A stretch of DNA of 64,000 bases from Oleiphilus sp. (lineage in GTDB: Bacteria; Pseudomonadota; Gammaproteobacteria; Pseudomonadales; Oleiphilaceae): assembly GCA_006212045.1 (NCBI GenBank), contig PZPK01000004.1, positions 186,001 through 250,000 of the forward strand, read 5' to 3'. Of this stretch, positions 28,267 to 37,734 are shown piece by piece; within the stretch, counting starts at the first letter, position 1; every line of letters begins with the position of its first letter. The notes under the pieces are model-generated. The model worked only from the letters and a program-made list of their open reading frames with translations, was not told the DNA's origin and made no database searches. The translations under genes and the position numbers were made by a program.

Positions 28267-28859
28267 AACGAACTCCAAAAACCTTTCGCTCCGGCAAAGC
28301 CCTGTTTCTCGATCGCGATGGCGTGATCAACGTTGACCATGGCTATGTGCATCGTGCGCAGGATTGCAACTTCATGCCGGGTATTTTTGAACTTGCCAAA
28401 GCAGCAATGCGCCTCGGGTATCGCATCATTATCGTGACTAACCAGTCCGGTATTGCCAGAGGCTACTACTCCAGAGACCAGTTTCATGCCTTTTCATGCT
28501 GGCTGGAACAGCAATTCTGGCGGCGCGGGATTCTTATTTCACATACCTATCATTGTCCTCACCATCCGGCTCAGACCGGCCCCTTTGGCTTTCCCTGTAG
28601 CTGTCGAAAACCGCGCCCGGGGATGCTATTCAAGGCCAGAAAAGACTTTGGAATCCGTCTGGACAAATCCATTATGGTGGGGGACAGCCTTTCGGACATG
28701 CGCTGCGCCCGTATGGCCGGGGTCGGTAAAGCCATTCTGTTGCGCGAACCAGAGGCGCACTTCGCTCCGAAACTGGAAGCCAATACCAAAAAACCTTACT
28801 ATCGCGCTAGCTCGCTGCACGCGATCAAATCTCTTTTGTTATCAGGTAGTCATTCATGA
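28263..28859 (+). CDS. gmhB: D-glycero-beta-D-manno-heptose 1,7-bisphosphate 7-phosphatase
   Basis: Dephosphorylates heptose bisphosphate in ADP-heptose synthesis. The 198 residues belong to the HAD histidinol-phosphatase-like family: FLDRDGVIN holds Asp17 and Asp19, VTNQSGIARG is motif II, a zinc loop is formed by CPHHP and CSCRKP, and VGDSLSDMRCA is motif IV. It overlaps the upstream SGNH gene and downstream gmhA by 4 bases each, a tightly coupled run. Confidence 0.9.
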   Translation: MKRTPKTFRSGKALFLDRDGVINVDHGYVHRAQDCNFMPGIFELAKAAMRLGYRIIIVTNQSGIARGYYSRDQFHAFSCWLEQQFWRRGILISHTYHCPHHPAQTGPFGFPCSCRKPRPGMLFKARKDFGIRLDKSIMVGDSLSDMRCARMAGVGKAILLREPEAHFAPKLEANTKKPYYRASSLHAIKSLLLSGSHS

Positions 28860-29434
28860 ACGAGCGCATTAGCCAACATATTCAACGTAGTCTGGACGCA
28901 AAAAATACCATCGCCGAAGACGATGCCTTTCTTGCGAAACTGGAATCGGCCGCAGCAATCTGCGCCAAAGCGATCAAGCAGGGAAACAAAGTGCTGTTTG
29001 CCGGCAATGGCGGAAGCGCATCGGATGCACAGCATCTCGCGGCCGAGCTGGTCGGTCGCTACAAACATGACCGCCCTTCTATTGCGGGAATTGCCTTGAC
29101 GACCGACACCTCGGCGCTCACTGCCATTGGCAACGACTACGGTTATGACGAAGTCTTCGCTCGACAACTTTCAGGGCTTGGCCAAAGCGGTGATGTGTTT
29201 GTTGCTATCTCAACTTCCGGAAATTCTGCGAATGTGCTTAGGGCCTGCGAAGTTGCCAAGGAAAAGGGCATTACGATTATCGGGATGAGTGGCGCAAAAG
29301 GAAAACTCAGGGAAATATCGGATGTCTGTCTGGATGTTCAGGCTCCGGAAACAGCGACCATTCAGGAATGCCATATCATGCTTGGGCACATCCTCTGTGA
29401 TCTGGTGGAACAGGAACTGTTTCCGCAGACGTAA
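28856..29434 (+). CDS. gmhA: Sedoheptulose-7-phosphate isomerase
   Basis: Converts sedoheptulose 7-phosphate to D-glycero-D-manno-heptose 7-phosphate, the first committed step of LPS heptose synthesis. The 192 residues have the SIS fold with FAGNGGSASDAQHLAAELVGRY-type substrate loop (about 43-64) and AISTSGNSANVLRA. IQECHIMLGHILCD near the end carries the catalytic/zinc residues of the family. Last gene of the plus-strand run; it converges with waaF after 47 bp. No HldE (kinase/adenylyltransferase) gene is in the window. Confidence 0.94.
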   Translation: MNERISQHIQRSLDAKNTIAEDDAFLAKLESAAAICAKAIKQGNKVLFAGNGGSASDAQHLAAELVGRYKHDRPSIAGIALTTDTSALTAIGNDYGYDEVFARQLSGLGQSGDVFVAISTSGNSANVLRACEVAKEKGITIIGMSGAKGKLREISDVCLDVQAPETATIQECHIMLGHILCDLVEQELFPQT

Positions 29435-29481
29435 AGGTATTTCTCCCCAGACATTGGTTTGCCCGAAAGTGGCGCTCAGCT

Positions 29482-30510
29482 TCAGGATTTGGCGCCAGTA
29501 ACCTCCAATTGCTTAAGCGCCTGCCAGATCTGATCCGGCATCATTTCTTCCAGGCAGCGATAATGCCCGTAAGGGCATTCCCGTTTAAAACAGGGGCTGC
29601 ATTCGATGGTGGCTTTGATCACTCGGCAGTGATCACTTAGCGGCGGAGTGTAATCCGGGGAGGTCGAACCGAACAAGGCCACCAGCGGACGCTGCAAAGC
29701 CGCCGCAACATGCATTAAACCGGAGTCGTTGGCGACAACCGCATGCACCATGGACATCAATGCAACGGCTTGCTGCAATGATGTCTGGCCCGCCAGAACC
29801 TGAAGCCGATCACTCGATACCGCCTCCGCAATCTGCGCACACGCAGGCACATCGTTTTGTGAACCAAACAGCCAGACCTGTCCGCCTTGCGCAACGTGGC
29901 GACGGGCAATTTCGGCGTAATGCCGTTCCGGCCACTTTTTAGCGCGCCCGAACTCTGCACCCGGGCATAAAGCAAGTATTCGAGCAGCCGTATTAAGCCC
30001 AAAACTTTCCAGCGCTTCGTCAATAAACCGCTGACGGGGACGTAAACCCGGCTGGGGACACTGAAATTCGCTGGGCACTGTGCCTTTTGGATAAGCCAGG
30101 CCGACATATTTCTGCACCATCAGGGAGAATACGTTTTTATCCAGCGGCCTCAGATCATTCAGCAGACCATAACGCATCTCGCCCTTCCATCCGGTGCGCA
30201 GGGGAATACCCGCCATCCAGGGTATCAGCGCAGATTTCAGGGAATTGGGAAGCACAATCGCCTGATCGTAGGCTTGTTCCTTGAGCGATTGCGCAAGGCG
30301 GTAGCGCCCCCCCAGTTGCAATGCACCATGGCCAACCGGCATATCGATGGTCGCACGCACCTCTGGCATGGCTTCCAGAATCGGCCGGCTCCAGGCGGGC
30401 GCCAACACATCTATCGCCACATCGGCATAGCGCGTTTTCAGAGCCATAAACAGGCTCTGTGCCATGACCATGTCACCGACCCAGGAAGGGCCCACCACCA
30501 GAATATTCAT
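29482..30510 (-). CDS. waaF: ADP-heptose:LPS heptosyltransferase II
   Basis: Adds the second heptose to the inner core. The 342-residue GT9 enzyme begins ILVVGPSWVGDMVMAQSLF and has ALCPGAEFGRAKKWP and ANDSGLMHVAAAL, all WaaF signatures; KRECPYGHYRCL at the C-terminal part is also typical. It closes the minus-strand run glnE-ilvE-waaF seen in Pseudomonas, where waaC (heptosyltransferase I) follows; here no waaC follows in the window. Confidence 0.92.
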   Translation of the reverse strand: MNILVVGPSWVGDMVMAQSLFMALKTRYADVAIDVLAPAWSRPILEAMPEVRATIDMPVGHGALQLGGRYRLAQSLKEQAYDQAIVLPNSLKSALIPWMAGIPLRTGWKGEMRYGLLNDLRPLDKNVFSLMVQKYVGLAYPKGTVPSEFQCPQPGLRPRQRFIDEALESFGLNTAARILALCPGAEFGRAKKWPERHYAEIARRHVAQGGQVWLFGSQNDVPACAQIAEAVSSDRLQVLAGQTSLQQAVALMSMVHAVVANDSGLMHVAAALQRPLVALFGSTSPDYTPPLSDHCRVIKATIECSPCFKRECPYGHYRCLEEMMPDQIWQALKQLEVTGAKS

Positions 30511-30581
30511 CGCGGATGTTTCGCCGGTTCAAGGTTTTGAATCAATCATCGTCCCTGCCGAGAACCCGAAGGCTGCCCCGA

Positions 30582-31502
30582 TCAAACCAGACTCAGCCAA
30601 TCCAGATTCTGCTCGCGACGCCCTTTGACGGCATCAAAATACATGGTCTGAAATTGCTCGGTTAACTGACCACGCTTGCCCGAACCGATACTTCGGCCGT
30701 CCAATTCACGAATGGGCAGTACTTCAGCCGCCGTACCTGTGAAGAACGCTTCGTCGGCCACATAAACTTCATCACGCGTGATCCGTTTTTCGATGATTTC
30801 CACACCCAGTTCCTGCGCAAAGGCGAAAATGGTTTTGCGGGTAATGCCATCGAGGCAGGAGGTCAGTTCCGGAGTAAACATTTTGCCCTCACGAATGACA
30901 AAAATATTCTCTCCACTACCTTCGGCAACATAGCCTTCATTATCGAGCAGCAAGGCTTCATCACAACCGCACTCCAAAGCCTCATTCAATGCCAGCATCG
31001 AATTAATATAATGCCCATTCGCTTTGGCTTTACACATGCTGATGTTGACATGATGGCGTGTGTACGAAGACGTGCGAACCTTAATGCCGATTTCCTTGGC
31101 TTCCGGAGACATATACGAAGGCCACTCCCAGGCCGCAACCATCACATGTGTCTGAAGGTTATCTGCACGCAATCCCATACCCTCGGACCCATAGAAGACC
31201 ATCGGACGTAAATAGGCCTCATGCAGATTATTCTCTTTGACGACGGTTTTCTGGGCAGCGTTCAGTGCATCCCGGTCGTAGGGCATACTCATACGCATAA
31301 TGTGCGCTGAACGAAACAGGCGGTCGGTGTGCTCCTGCAATTTAAAGATTGCCGTACCACGATCGGTTTCATAGGCCCTGACGCCTTCAAAAACACCCAT
31401 GCCGTAGTGCAGGGTATGTGTCAGAACATGCACCTTGGCTTCGCGCCACGGTACTAACTCCCCATCCAACCAGATCAGGCCATCTCTATCAGCCATCGAC
31501 AT
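30582..31502 (-). CDS. ilvE: Branched-chain amino acid aminotransferase
   Basis: A PLP-dependent transaminase for leucine, isoleucine and valine. The 306 residues of fold-type IV include THTLHYGMGVFEGVRAY near the N-terminus, the PLP lysine in KAKANGHYINSMLALNEA and the phosphate-binding FFTGTAAEV. Length is standard. It lies between glnE and waaF on the same strand, a gene order conserved in Pseudomonas, though the three are functionally unrelated. Confidence 0.95.
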   Translation of the reverse strand: MSMADRDGLIWLDGELVPWREAKVHVLTHTLHYGMGVFEGVRAYETDRGTAIFKLQEHTDRLFRSAHIMRMSMPYDRDALNAAQKTVVKENNLHEAYLRPMVFYGSEGMGLRADNLQTHVMVAAWEWPSYMSPEAKEIGIKVRTSSYTRHHVNISMCKAKANGHYINSMLALNEALECGCDEALLLDNEGYVAEGSGENIFVIREGKMFTPELTSCLDGITRKTIFAFAQELGVEIIEKRITRDEVYVADEAFFTGTAAEVLPIRELDGRSIGSGKRGQLTEQFQTMYFDAVKGRREQNLDWLSLV

Positions 31503-31633
31503 TGCTTTTACTCCTCAAGGCTATGCTTCCAACATTTGTCGGCTTGCTACACAAAATTGCGGCCAATTCTAGCACCATTGCCAACCCCCGACTATCCATT
31601 GTCAGATGCTCACAGCTGCGGGCCAAATCACGA

Positions 31634-34552
31634 TCATGTACAGACCCCGAAAATATCGCACCAGGCGGCTTGTACAACAGCACGCTGCTCCGGAAAATCA
31701 GACAAGGTCACTTCATAGTCATCATCGGCAAGATTTTTACGATGCAAAGCCGATCTCAATGTGCGATAGGCATCAATCAAGGCTTGCATATCCACACCAC
31801 TAAACAAATTGAGACGCTGCATCGTCTCCAGTAAACGAATATTGTCCGACCAGATCAAAAGGTCCGGATAGGCTTGTGCGCCCTGCAAAACACCAAACTG
31901 GGTAATAAATTCGATATCCACGAGCCCGCCGTTGCCTAGCTTGATATCGTCTGCTGCCTTCTGAGTCGACTTGAACTTCTCTTCCGCGGCCGTTTTCATT
32001 TTAAAACGCATCTCCCGCACCTCCAGCATCAGCTCATCCCTGTCCCGCTTCTGGCTGAGCACTTCATTGCGAATAAGTTCAAAGGCTTCGGCAACGCGTG
32101 AATCACCCGCGACATGGCGCGCTCTCACCAGAGCCTGATGCTCCCAGGTCCAGGCATCATCGAACTGATAACGTTTAAACGCGGAAAGCGAAGACACCAG
32201 CATGCCCGAATTTCCGGAAGGCCGCAGGCGCATATCCACTTCGTAAAGGTCTCCCTGCGTCGTATTGGTTGAAAGCAGATGAATCACCCGTTGGCCCAGG
32301 CGCACATAGAACACCTGGTTATTGATTGCGCGAGGTCCGCTGGTCATGCCGTTTTCGTCACAATCATACAGAAATACCATGTCCAGATCGGAGTGGTAAT
32401 TCAGTTCGATACCACCGAGTTTGCCGTATCCGATGACTGCAAAGCCAATCTCTCTTTGTCCTTCCGATATCCCGCCAGGTAGACCATATTTCGCCGTCAT
32501 ATTCTTCCAGGCCAGCGTCACACAGCGCTGGACAAGCGTCTCCGCCAGCCATGTTAAGTAATCACTTACTTTCATCAATGGCAGCTTGCCGGATAGCTCT
32601 GCCGCAGCAACCCTTAGCATATGGGACTGTTTAAAATGGCGCAGCGCATCCATCTGCGTTTCCAGATCCTCCTCGGGAATTCGCAGCAGCACCTGCCGCA
32701 ATTCATCCTGCAAGGTAGTTTTTTCGGGCGGTTGATACAGCGAATGCGCATCCAGCAATTCGTCCAGAATTACCGGGCTTTTGGCCAAATGCTCGGCCAC
32801 CCAGGGACTGTCCTGGCACAACGTGCACAGGAGCTGCAACGCGTCCGGGTTTTCATATAGAAGCACCAGATAAATCGTGCGCCCAAGTACCGAGCGAACC
32901 AGAGCCATCACTCGTTCAAATACCAGCGCCGGCTTTTCCATCTGTTCTGCGGCACTGAGCAGTAATGGGATAAATAGCTCCAAACGCTTGGCTGCATCAC
33001 GCGACATTGCCTTGAACAGGCGGCTATGCCTCAACTCATCCAAGGCTTCCCAACAGGCATCCGGGTGCTCGAAACCTGCCTGCTCCAAATATTTCAACCA
33101 TTCATCTTTTCCGGCATTCACCTGCCAAAGGTGCAGCCAGGGACCTTTCCCCTCTGACAGGCTTGCCTGTTCTTCCCTGGACTCCTCGAGAAAAGACGCA
33201 AACAACAGATGCACCTTGGTACGATAGTCGCAAAGCACCTTATCCAGAGCCTCCCAGTCCTCGAAACCCATAGACCAGGCAACCTGCTGCCTCGCCAACG
33301 CATCATCCGGTATCAGCTGTGTCTGTTCATCCTTGAGACCCTGAATCGCATGCTCCAGGTTCCTTAGGAAAGCATTCGCCTCTAACAATTGATCCACCCA
33401 GGCTGCAGGGAGATATTCCTTGTCTTTCAATACCTGAAGAATGGGCAACAATCCGGTCTGCTGAAGCTCCTGATCCCGTCCGCCATGGATTAGCTGGAAA
33501 GCCTGAACAATAAATTCGATCTCACGAATACCTCCGGAGCCAAGCTTGATATTGTTCTCTCCGCCCTTGCGATGCACCTCTGACGTGATCAGGCGCTTCA
33601 TATCGCGTAGCGCCTGAATGGAAGAAAAATCGGTGTACTTCCGGTACACAAAAGGCTGAATGATCTCGCTCAGAAACTGTCGGTGTTTTTCACTACCCGT
33701 TATCGGGCGGGCCTTCACCATCGCAAACCGTTCCCATTCCCGCCCCTGGTTCTGGTAATAGTCCTCAAACGCCGAGTAATTCAATGCCAGCGCACCCGCT
33801 GAACCGTAGGGACGAAGTCGCATATCGACCCTGAAAACCAACCCATCTTCTGTCACCTGATCCAGCACATGAATCAGTCGCTGACCCAGCTTGTTGAAAA
33901 ATTGTTGATTATCAATGGGTTTCTCCGGGTGATCGGTTTCACCCGAGGCAGGATAAGCAAAAATCAGATCGATATCGGAGGAAATGTTAAGTTCCCTCGC
34001 TCCCAGCTTGCCCATACCAAGCACCAACAGCTCTTGGGCTTGTCCGGTTTTCAAATCCCGGGGAACCCCATGTTTTTGCACCAGCTGCCGGTAAAGATTT
34101 TCCAGAGACAGGGAAATACAGACATCTGCCAAAGCGCTGACTTCGGCGACCGTTCCCTCGAGCGTTGCCAGCCCAGTGATATCTCGCCAGACCAGCCGGG
34201 CCTGTTCAGCATTACGGAGCTGGCGCAGGGCCTTCATCAATTCAGCCTCATTTGAAGTCGCAGCTAAACGCTCCTGCAAGGCTTTCCGCATTGCCTCTTC
34301 GCTCCGGGAACAATAAAGTGGCGAATCCGGTTTGACCCAGTCGAACAACCACTGAGGGTGGCGCTGGCATATCTCCCGGATAAACGTGCTCTGCCGAAAA
34401 CCCTTGAACACCAATTCCAGTGCCTGTTCAGGCCAGGCCGGCAGGCTCCCATCGCTATGCTCGAGAATTGACTCAAGCGCATTACGGCAGGACTGCGACA
34501 AGGATTCGGGAAGGGTAGAAAATCGATCTAAAAGAGTGGAAGGGTGCGGCAT
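31634..34552 (-). CDS. glnE: Bifunctional glutamine synthetase adenylyltransferase/adenylyl-removing enzyme
   Basis: Attaches AMP to, or removes it from, a tyrosine of GlnA in response to PII and glutamine. The 972 residues hold two nucleotidyltransferase halves: the N-terminal one with LVLGMGKLGARELNISSDIDL and the C-terminal one with IGYGKLGGIELNYHSDLD, each containing the GxxGx(n)DxD signature, plus GREWERFAMVKARP and GLVDIEFITQF. Its target site is intact in the GlnA of this window (Tyr397). Confidence 0.96.
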   Translation of the reverse strand: MPHPSTLLDRFSTLPESLSQSCRNALESILEHSDGSLPAWPEQALELVFKGFRQSTFIREICQRHPQWLFDWVKPDSPLYCSRSEEAMRKALQERLAATSNEAELMKALRQLRNAEQARLVWRDITGLATLEGTVAEVSALADVCISLSLENLYRQLVQKHGVPRDLKTGQAQELLVLGMGKLGARELNISSDIDLIFAYPASGETDHPEKPIDNQQFFNKLGQRLIHVLDQVTEDGLVFRVDMRLRPYGSAGALALNYSAFEDYYQNQGREWERFAMVKARPITGSEKHRQFLSEIIQPFVYRKYTDFSSIQALRDMKRLITSEVHRKGGENNIKLGSGGIREIEFIVQAFQLIHGGRDQELQQTGLLPILQVLKDKEYLPAAWVDQLLEANAFLRNLEHAIQGLKDEQTQLIPDDALARQQVAWSMGFEDWEALDKVLCDYRTKVHLLFASFLEESREEQASLSEGKGPWLHLWQVNAGKDEWLKYLEQAGFEHPDACWEALDELRHSRLFKAMSRDAAKRLELFIPLLLSAAEQMEKPALVFERVMALVRSVLGRTIYLVLLYENPDALQLLCTLCQDSPWVAEHLAKSPVILDELLDAHSLYQPPEKTTLQDELRQVLLRIPEEDLETQMDALRHFKQSHMLRVAAAELSGKLPLMKVSDYLTWLAETLVQRCVTLAWKNMTAKYGLPGGISEGQREIGFAVIGYGKLGGIELNYHSDLDMVFLYDCDENGMTSGPRAINNQVFYVRLGQRVIHLLSTNTTQGDLYEVDMRLRPSGNSGMLVSSLSAFKRYQFDDAWTWEHQALVRARHVAGDSRVAEAFELIRNEVLSQKRDRDELMLEVREMRFKMKTAAEEKFKSTQKAADDIKLGNGGLVDIEFITQFGVLQGAQAYPDLLIWSDNIRLLETMQRLNLFSGVDMQALIDAYRTLRSALHRKNLADDDYEVTLSDFPEQRAVVQAAWCDIFGVCT

Positions 34553-34654
34553 AGGTGTTATCCCGGGTCACGCCCGGTTCGGTCTGGAAGCGAATGACAA
34601 AAATAAGCTTAACCAAATTTTCGGATTCAGGCGAATCGCAAGGGTCTGTTTTGC

Positions 34655-35551
34655 TCAATTAAACCAGGTATCACGCCCGCGTTTGATTCGATTACGCTCA
34701 GCCGCATTGAGATGGTCATTGACTGACCAGTCATAGGGCAGGAATCCTCCGATTTTCATCCCCCTGTATTCATCAGGTAAATATTCCTGAATGAAGTGAT
34801 ACACGCCTCCAACCGGTTCGAAATCCTCTTCAAACCATTTAAAGATGGATGAGAGCCACAGCTCCTGGCCGATCACTGTCTGGCCCTTATCTTTCTGGGA
34901 CATAAAGATACGTGTTTGCTCGGCCAGTTGCGTTTCAAGTTTATCTTCCACATAGGGTTCTTTGCGCAGATCAGGGCAGCTCATCGAGGCACAGTTAAGC
35001 GCAAAATGAATCCTTGGCTCACCTAGCTGCCGCAATACATCATGCTCGAGTTTTCGCAGGGTCATCTGCTCTTCACACACTTCTCCGGCAGGGTGTGTCC
35101 ATACCGGTTTGAAATAAGACCCCAGCGATTTCAGTTTGTATAAGGGCCAGTGCTGCGCCACTTTGGCAACCGCAAGAATATTGTAGGCATTGAGGTAGAA
35201 TGCGATTTTCTTTTCGTTGGAATCCAGGCGCTCCTTGGGGTAAACCTTCAGCTTCTCCTGCAATCGCTCAAGCCGGGGATCCTTTTTGACCGCAGCGTAA
35301 TCAACCATATTGGCTTTCAGGCCATTCTTTTCACCAGCGATCACATGGTCGTCCAGCAGAGTCTGGTACAGCGAATGAATACTGCCCAGCTCTGTGTCTT
35401 GCGCATGCACTTGGGATGCACTCACCAGCAGCATAGAGGCGCCTACAAACATCTGTAGGCAAAGACGCAAACACCTCCAACAGGAGAAACCCCTTTCAGG
35501 TTTGTGTCGTGCAGTACAAGCGGTACCCGCGTTCTGCCTTACTTCGATCAT
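34655..35551 (-). CDS. DUF547 family exported protein
   Basis: A conserved proteobacterial protein of unknown function. The mature part has the DUF547 core (KIAFYLNAYNILAV, HFALNCASMSCPDLR with paired Cys, and IFKWFEEDFEPVGG). An exported form is supported by a hydrophobic stretch MFVGASMLLVSASQVHAQ ending in an AQ-type cleavage site. The true start is uncertain: the long reading overlaps the CYTH gene by 56 bp and has a long N-terminal extension, and starts near 35470 or 35450 would give a conventional signal peptide. Confidence 0.75.
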   Translation of the reverse strand: MIEVRQNAGTACTARHKPERGFSCWRCLRLCLQMFVGASMLLVSASQVHAQDTELGSIHSLYQTLLDDHVIAGEKNGLKANMVDYAAVKKDPRLERLQEKLKVYPKERLDSNEKKIAFYLNAYNILAVAKVAQHWPLYKLKSLGSYFKPVWTHPAGEVCEEQMTLRKLEHDVLRQLGEPRIHFALNCASMSCPDLRKEPYVEDKLETQLAEQTRIFMSQKDKGQTVIGQELWLSSIFKWFEEDFEPVGGVYHFIQEYLPDEYRGMKIGGFLPYDWSVNDHLNAAERNRIKRGRDTWFN

Positions 35552-36122
35552 ACACTTCCAGCTCTAGTTCAGATTGTAATACACGGCCCAATTCCAACAC
35601 CGCAGAAGGCTCACCCGATACTAACTCCAGCTCAATCTCATAAATGCTTTCATGCAAGCGCGTATTCTCAGATTTACCAGCCACTTCGATGGTTCCCTGG
35701 TCCAGCGCCAGCTCTATCTCGGAACCCTGCCACGGGAACCTTGCAAATTTTCGCTCAAAATTTGTCTGGAACACTGCGCTCAGAGATGCGATATCCACAT
35801 CATCTGGCCAAGCGTCACAACATCTCAGCAAAGTTTCATCGAGCTGTGCCTCTGCCAACTCCCATTCCCATTCACCCCTCTGGTGCAAACCATCCACCAC
35901 CGTTCCCTGTGTTTTCAGGGTTTGAATGTAACGGCCATCTTTTTCGCGGATGCGCAATGCCACTTTTCGCTGGTGCAGCAACAAATCGGGCGAATCAAAA
36001 TACTGATTCTTTAATTCTGTGCACCAAAAGCTTTGGACATGAATCAACGGTAATAGTTCCGCTACCAGATCCCGCTTTTCACCCTGACTAATCTTCAGTT
36101 TTAGCTCAATTTCCTGCGCCAT
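35496..36122 (-). CDS. CYTH-domain protein (YgiF-like, putative inorganic triphosphatase)
   Basis: CYTH proteins hydrolyse tripolyphosphate or related triphosphates inside a beta barrel. The ATG at 36122 gives 208 residues starting MAQEIELKLKI, the ExExK signature, and follows GGGAAG by about 8 bases; a longer reading is unsupported. Other strands contribute charged residues (VALRIREKDGRYIQTLKTQG, EIELALDQGTIEV). The C-terminal CHAD domain of E. coli YgiF is absent, so it is a CYTH-only form. Confidence 0.8.
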   Translation of the reverse strand: MAQEIELKLKISQGEKRDLVAELLPLIHVQSFWCTELKNQYFDSPDLLLHQRKVALRIREKDGRYIQTLKTQGTVVDGLHQRGEWEWELAEAQLDETLLRCCDAWPDDVDIASLSAVFQTNFERKFARFPWQGSEIELALDQGTIEVAGKSENTRLHESIYEIELELVSGEPSAVLELGRVLQSELELEVYDRSKAERGYRLYCTTQT

Positions 36123-36150
36123 AAGCAAACTTCCCAAACTACAGACATAA

Positions 36151-36175
36151 AAAAACCGGTGCAAGCACCGGTTTT
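36151..36175 (-). terminator. Intrinsic terminator of the porin gene
   Basis: A stem of AAAACCGGTG with CACCGGTTTT around a CAAG loop. On the minus strand it is followed by a T run, 20 bp after the porin stop. It lies just upstream of the CYTH gene start. Confidence 0.85.
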
Positions 36176-36194
36176 AATTTAAGACTTATCAGTC

Positions 36195-37208
36195 TTAGAA
36201 GTAGTATGTTGCGCCGATTGCCAGTGCATCATAATCTTCGTCCTGAGTAGCTGTATCATCGTCTTCAGTTGTTGAAGTCAGGTACTCGAGGTAAACGTAC
36301 ATGTTGTCAGAAACGTTGTGCAGCGCCTGGAAGTAGATAGCAGACGTATCTTCTTCAGCGGTACCACCACCGTTTTCATTGGTAGACATTTCATAACCCA
36401 GTGCAAAGTTGTTTGCACCCATGGAGTAGTTGGCCAACAGGCCGATGAAATCCATGCTGTCTTTCGCCTGGCTGATGCTCTCATCACGAGTTTCGTACTG
36501 AACGGCCAGAGTCAGGTCGTCGATTGCAGCAGAAACCGCTACACCAATCGCATCACCTGCAGAAGTACAGTTTGCAGGGCAAGTACCTTCGTCACGACCA
36601 ATGCTATAGGCCAGAACGGCTTCAATGTTGTCCATGCCGTATTTCGCAGCAATTTGACCACCGAAGTTTGAATCGCTGTCTACTGGTACAGTAACACCAA
36701 CCATCAAACCAGACAGATCTGGAGAAACGTACTGAATGTTGTCACCTTCTTTGTCCGCAGCCAGCTCACCGTCGATACCAACAGCTTCGTACATGTCCAT
36801 CATGTCTACCCACTCGTAAACAGTGTCGTCAGTACCTGCCTGAACCGAACCGAAGTCACCTTTCACACCGATGTACGCCTCATCAAGGCCGTCAAAACCT
36901 GCCTCTTCACCATCAGCGGTATCACCTGAGTCATCCGCATCGAAGTGGAACTCGGCTTTGAAGAAACCTTCCACACCATCAGAGATAGCGTGAGAGTGCT
37001 TGAAGCCAATGGTAGAACCATTATCAATCATCTCGTTGGTGCTGTTTTCAGTGTTTGGGCCGTTTTCGGTTGTTTCATTCAACCAAGCCAGCTGAATGTT
37101 ACCGTAAACACTGGGCATAGAATCCAAACGCGCGGCCAAGTCGCTCGCTGGGTCCATTGCAAATGCAGTTGAAGATAGAGTAGCGGCTGCTACAGCTGAA
37201 TTACTCAA
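36195..37208 (-). CDS. Gram-negative porin with atypical N-terminus
   Basis: A trimeric beta-barrel outer-membrane channel of 337 residues, with alternating strands, acidic loops (EDDDTATQDEDYD) and a C-terminal Phe (YDALAIGATYYF), the assembly signal. Residues after cleavage, PSVYGNIQLAWL and AYIGVKGDFGSVQAGT, match the porin_4 family. The signal sequence is odd: the only in-frame start is TTG with no ribosome site. The peptide AVAAATLSSTAFA has no positively charged n-region and only a short hydrophobic core, while homologues usually have MKKSLIAL-like leaders. It ends at a strong terminator. Confidence 0.83.
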   Translation of the reverse strand: MSNSAVAAATLSSTAFAMDPASDLAARLDSMPSVYGNIQLAWLNETTENGPNTENSTNEMIDNGSTIGFKHSHAISDGVEGFFKAEFHFDADDSGDTADGEEAGFDGLDEAYIGVKGDFGSVQAGTDDTVYEWVDMMDMYEAVGIDGELAADKEGDNIQYVSPDLSGLMVGVTVPVDSDSNFGGQIAAKYGMDNIEAVLAYSIGRDEGTCPANCTSAGDAIGVAVSAAIDDLTLAVQYETRDESISQAKDSMDFIGLLANYSMGANNFALGYEMSTNENGGGTAEEDTSAIYFQALHNVSDNMYVYLEYLTSTTEDDDTATQDEDYDALAIGATYYF

Positions 37209-37734
37209 TTGAAGATTTTGGGTAAAACCCGTTATTTATTTAAGTTAAATTAATAGCTATTAAATTAATTCGTTCTTATGACCAACAGGCATTCGGCTGC
37301 CCATTTAAGTGTGCGAATATTTCAGGTTTGTTACAACTAAACAACTATAACAAAGTTTAAGTATTCGCTTGTTTTCTCTGCCAACCCCTCAGCATGCAAA
37401 AACATTTGTTGGTTGATCCAGCAGTATCTTAAGTCAAACCTGTGCGATAACGCACGTTTCCGGAGATTAAGATTTATTCATCTTAAATCTTCGGGAGGCC
37501 GAAGAAACTCTTGGGCCTGACCTATACTTCCCTGCCTAACATCTACTTCATAAAGCGGCGCTGAACCCCTTGTTTCATCTGTACCCGACTGCTCCTTCAC
37601 CCCGGCCACTCAAATGACCGGTTAATCCGGATATATCGCAAGCACAAACAGTGAGTTAAACGCTTTACTTAAAGTTAAGCTTAATACTTTTTTAGACCAT
37701 GATGTAACGCTTTGCAACTTTATTGTGCATTTTA
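37209..37734 (-). other. Long non-coding gap upstream of the porin
   Basis: About 526 bp with no convincing gene. It holds two tandem hairpins, GTGCG/CGCAC with ATAA loop (37442-37455) and GATTAAGAT paired imperfectly with ATCTTAAATC (37465-37489). The first 90 bp next to the porin is very AT-rich and includes a GGGT/ACCC hairpin. It also contains a possible 11-codon reading frame on the minus strand that I do not call. Porin expression is commonly regulated by such leaders (OmpR-type sites or small RNAs), but I see no specific site. Confidence 0.5.

Noticed and set aside
37560-37600. 11-codon reading frame on the minus strand in the porin upstream gap
   Set aside because: Too short, ribosome site badly placed, no regulatory residue pattern, no homology to rely on.
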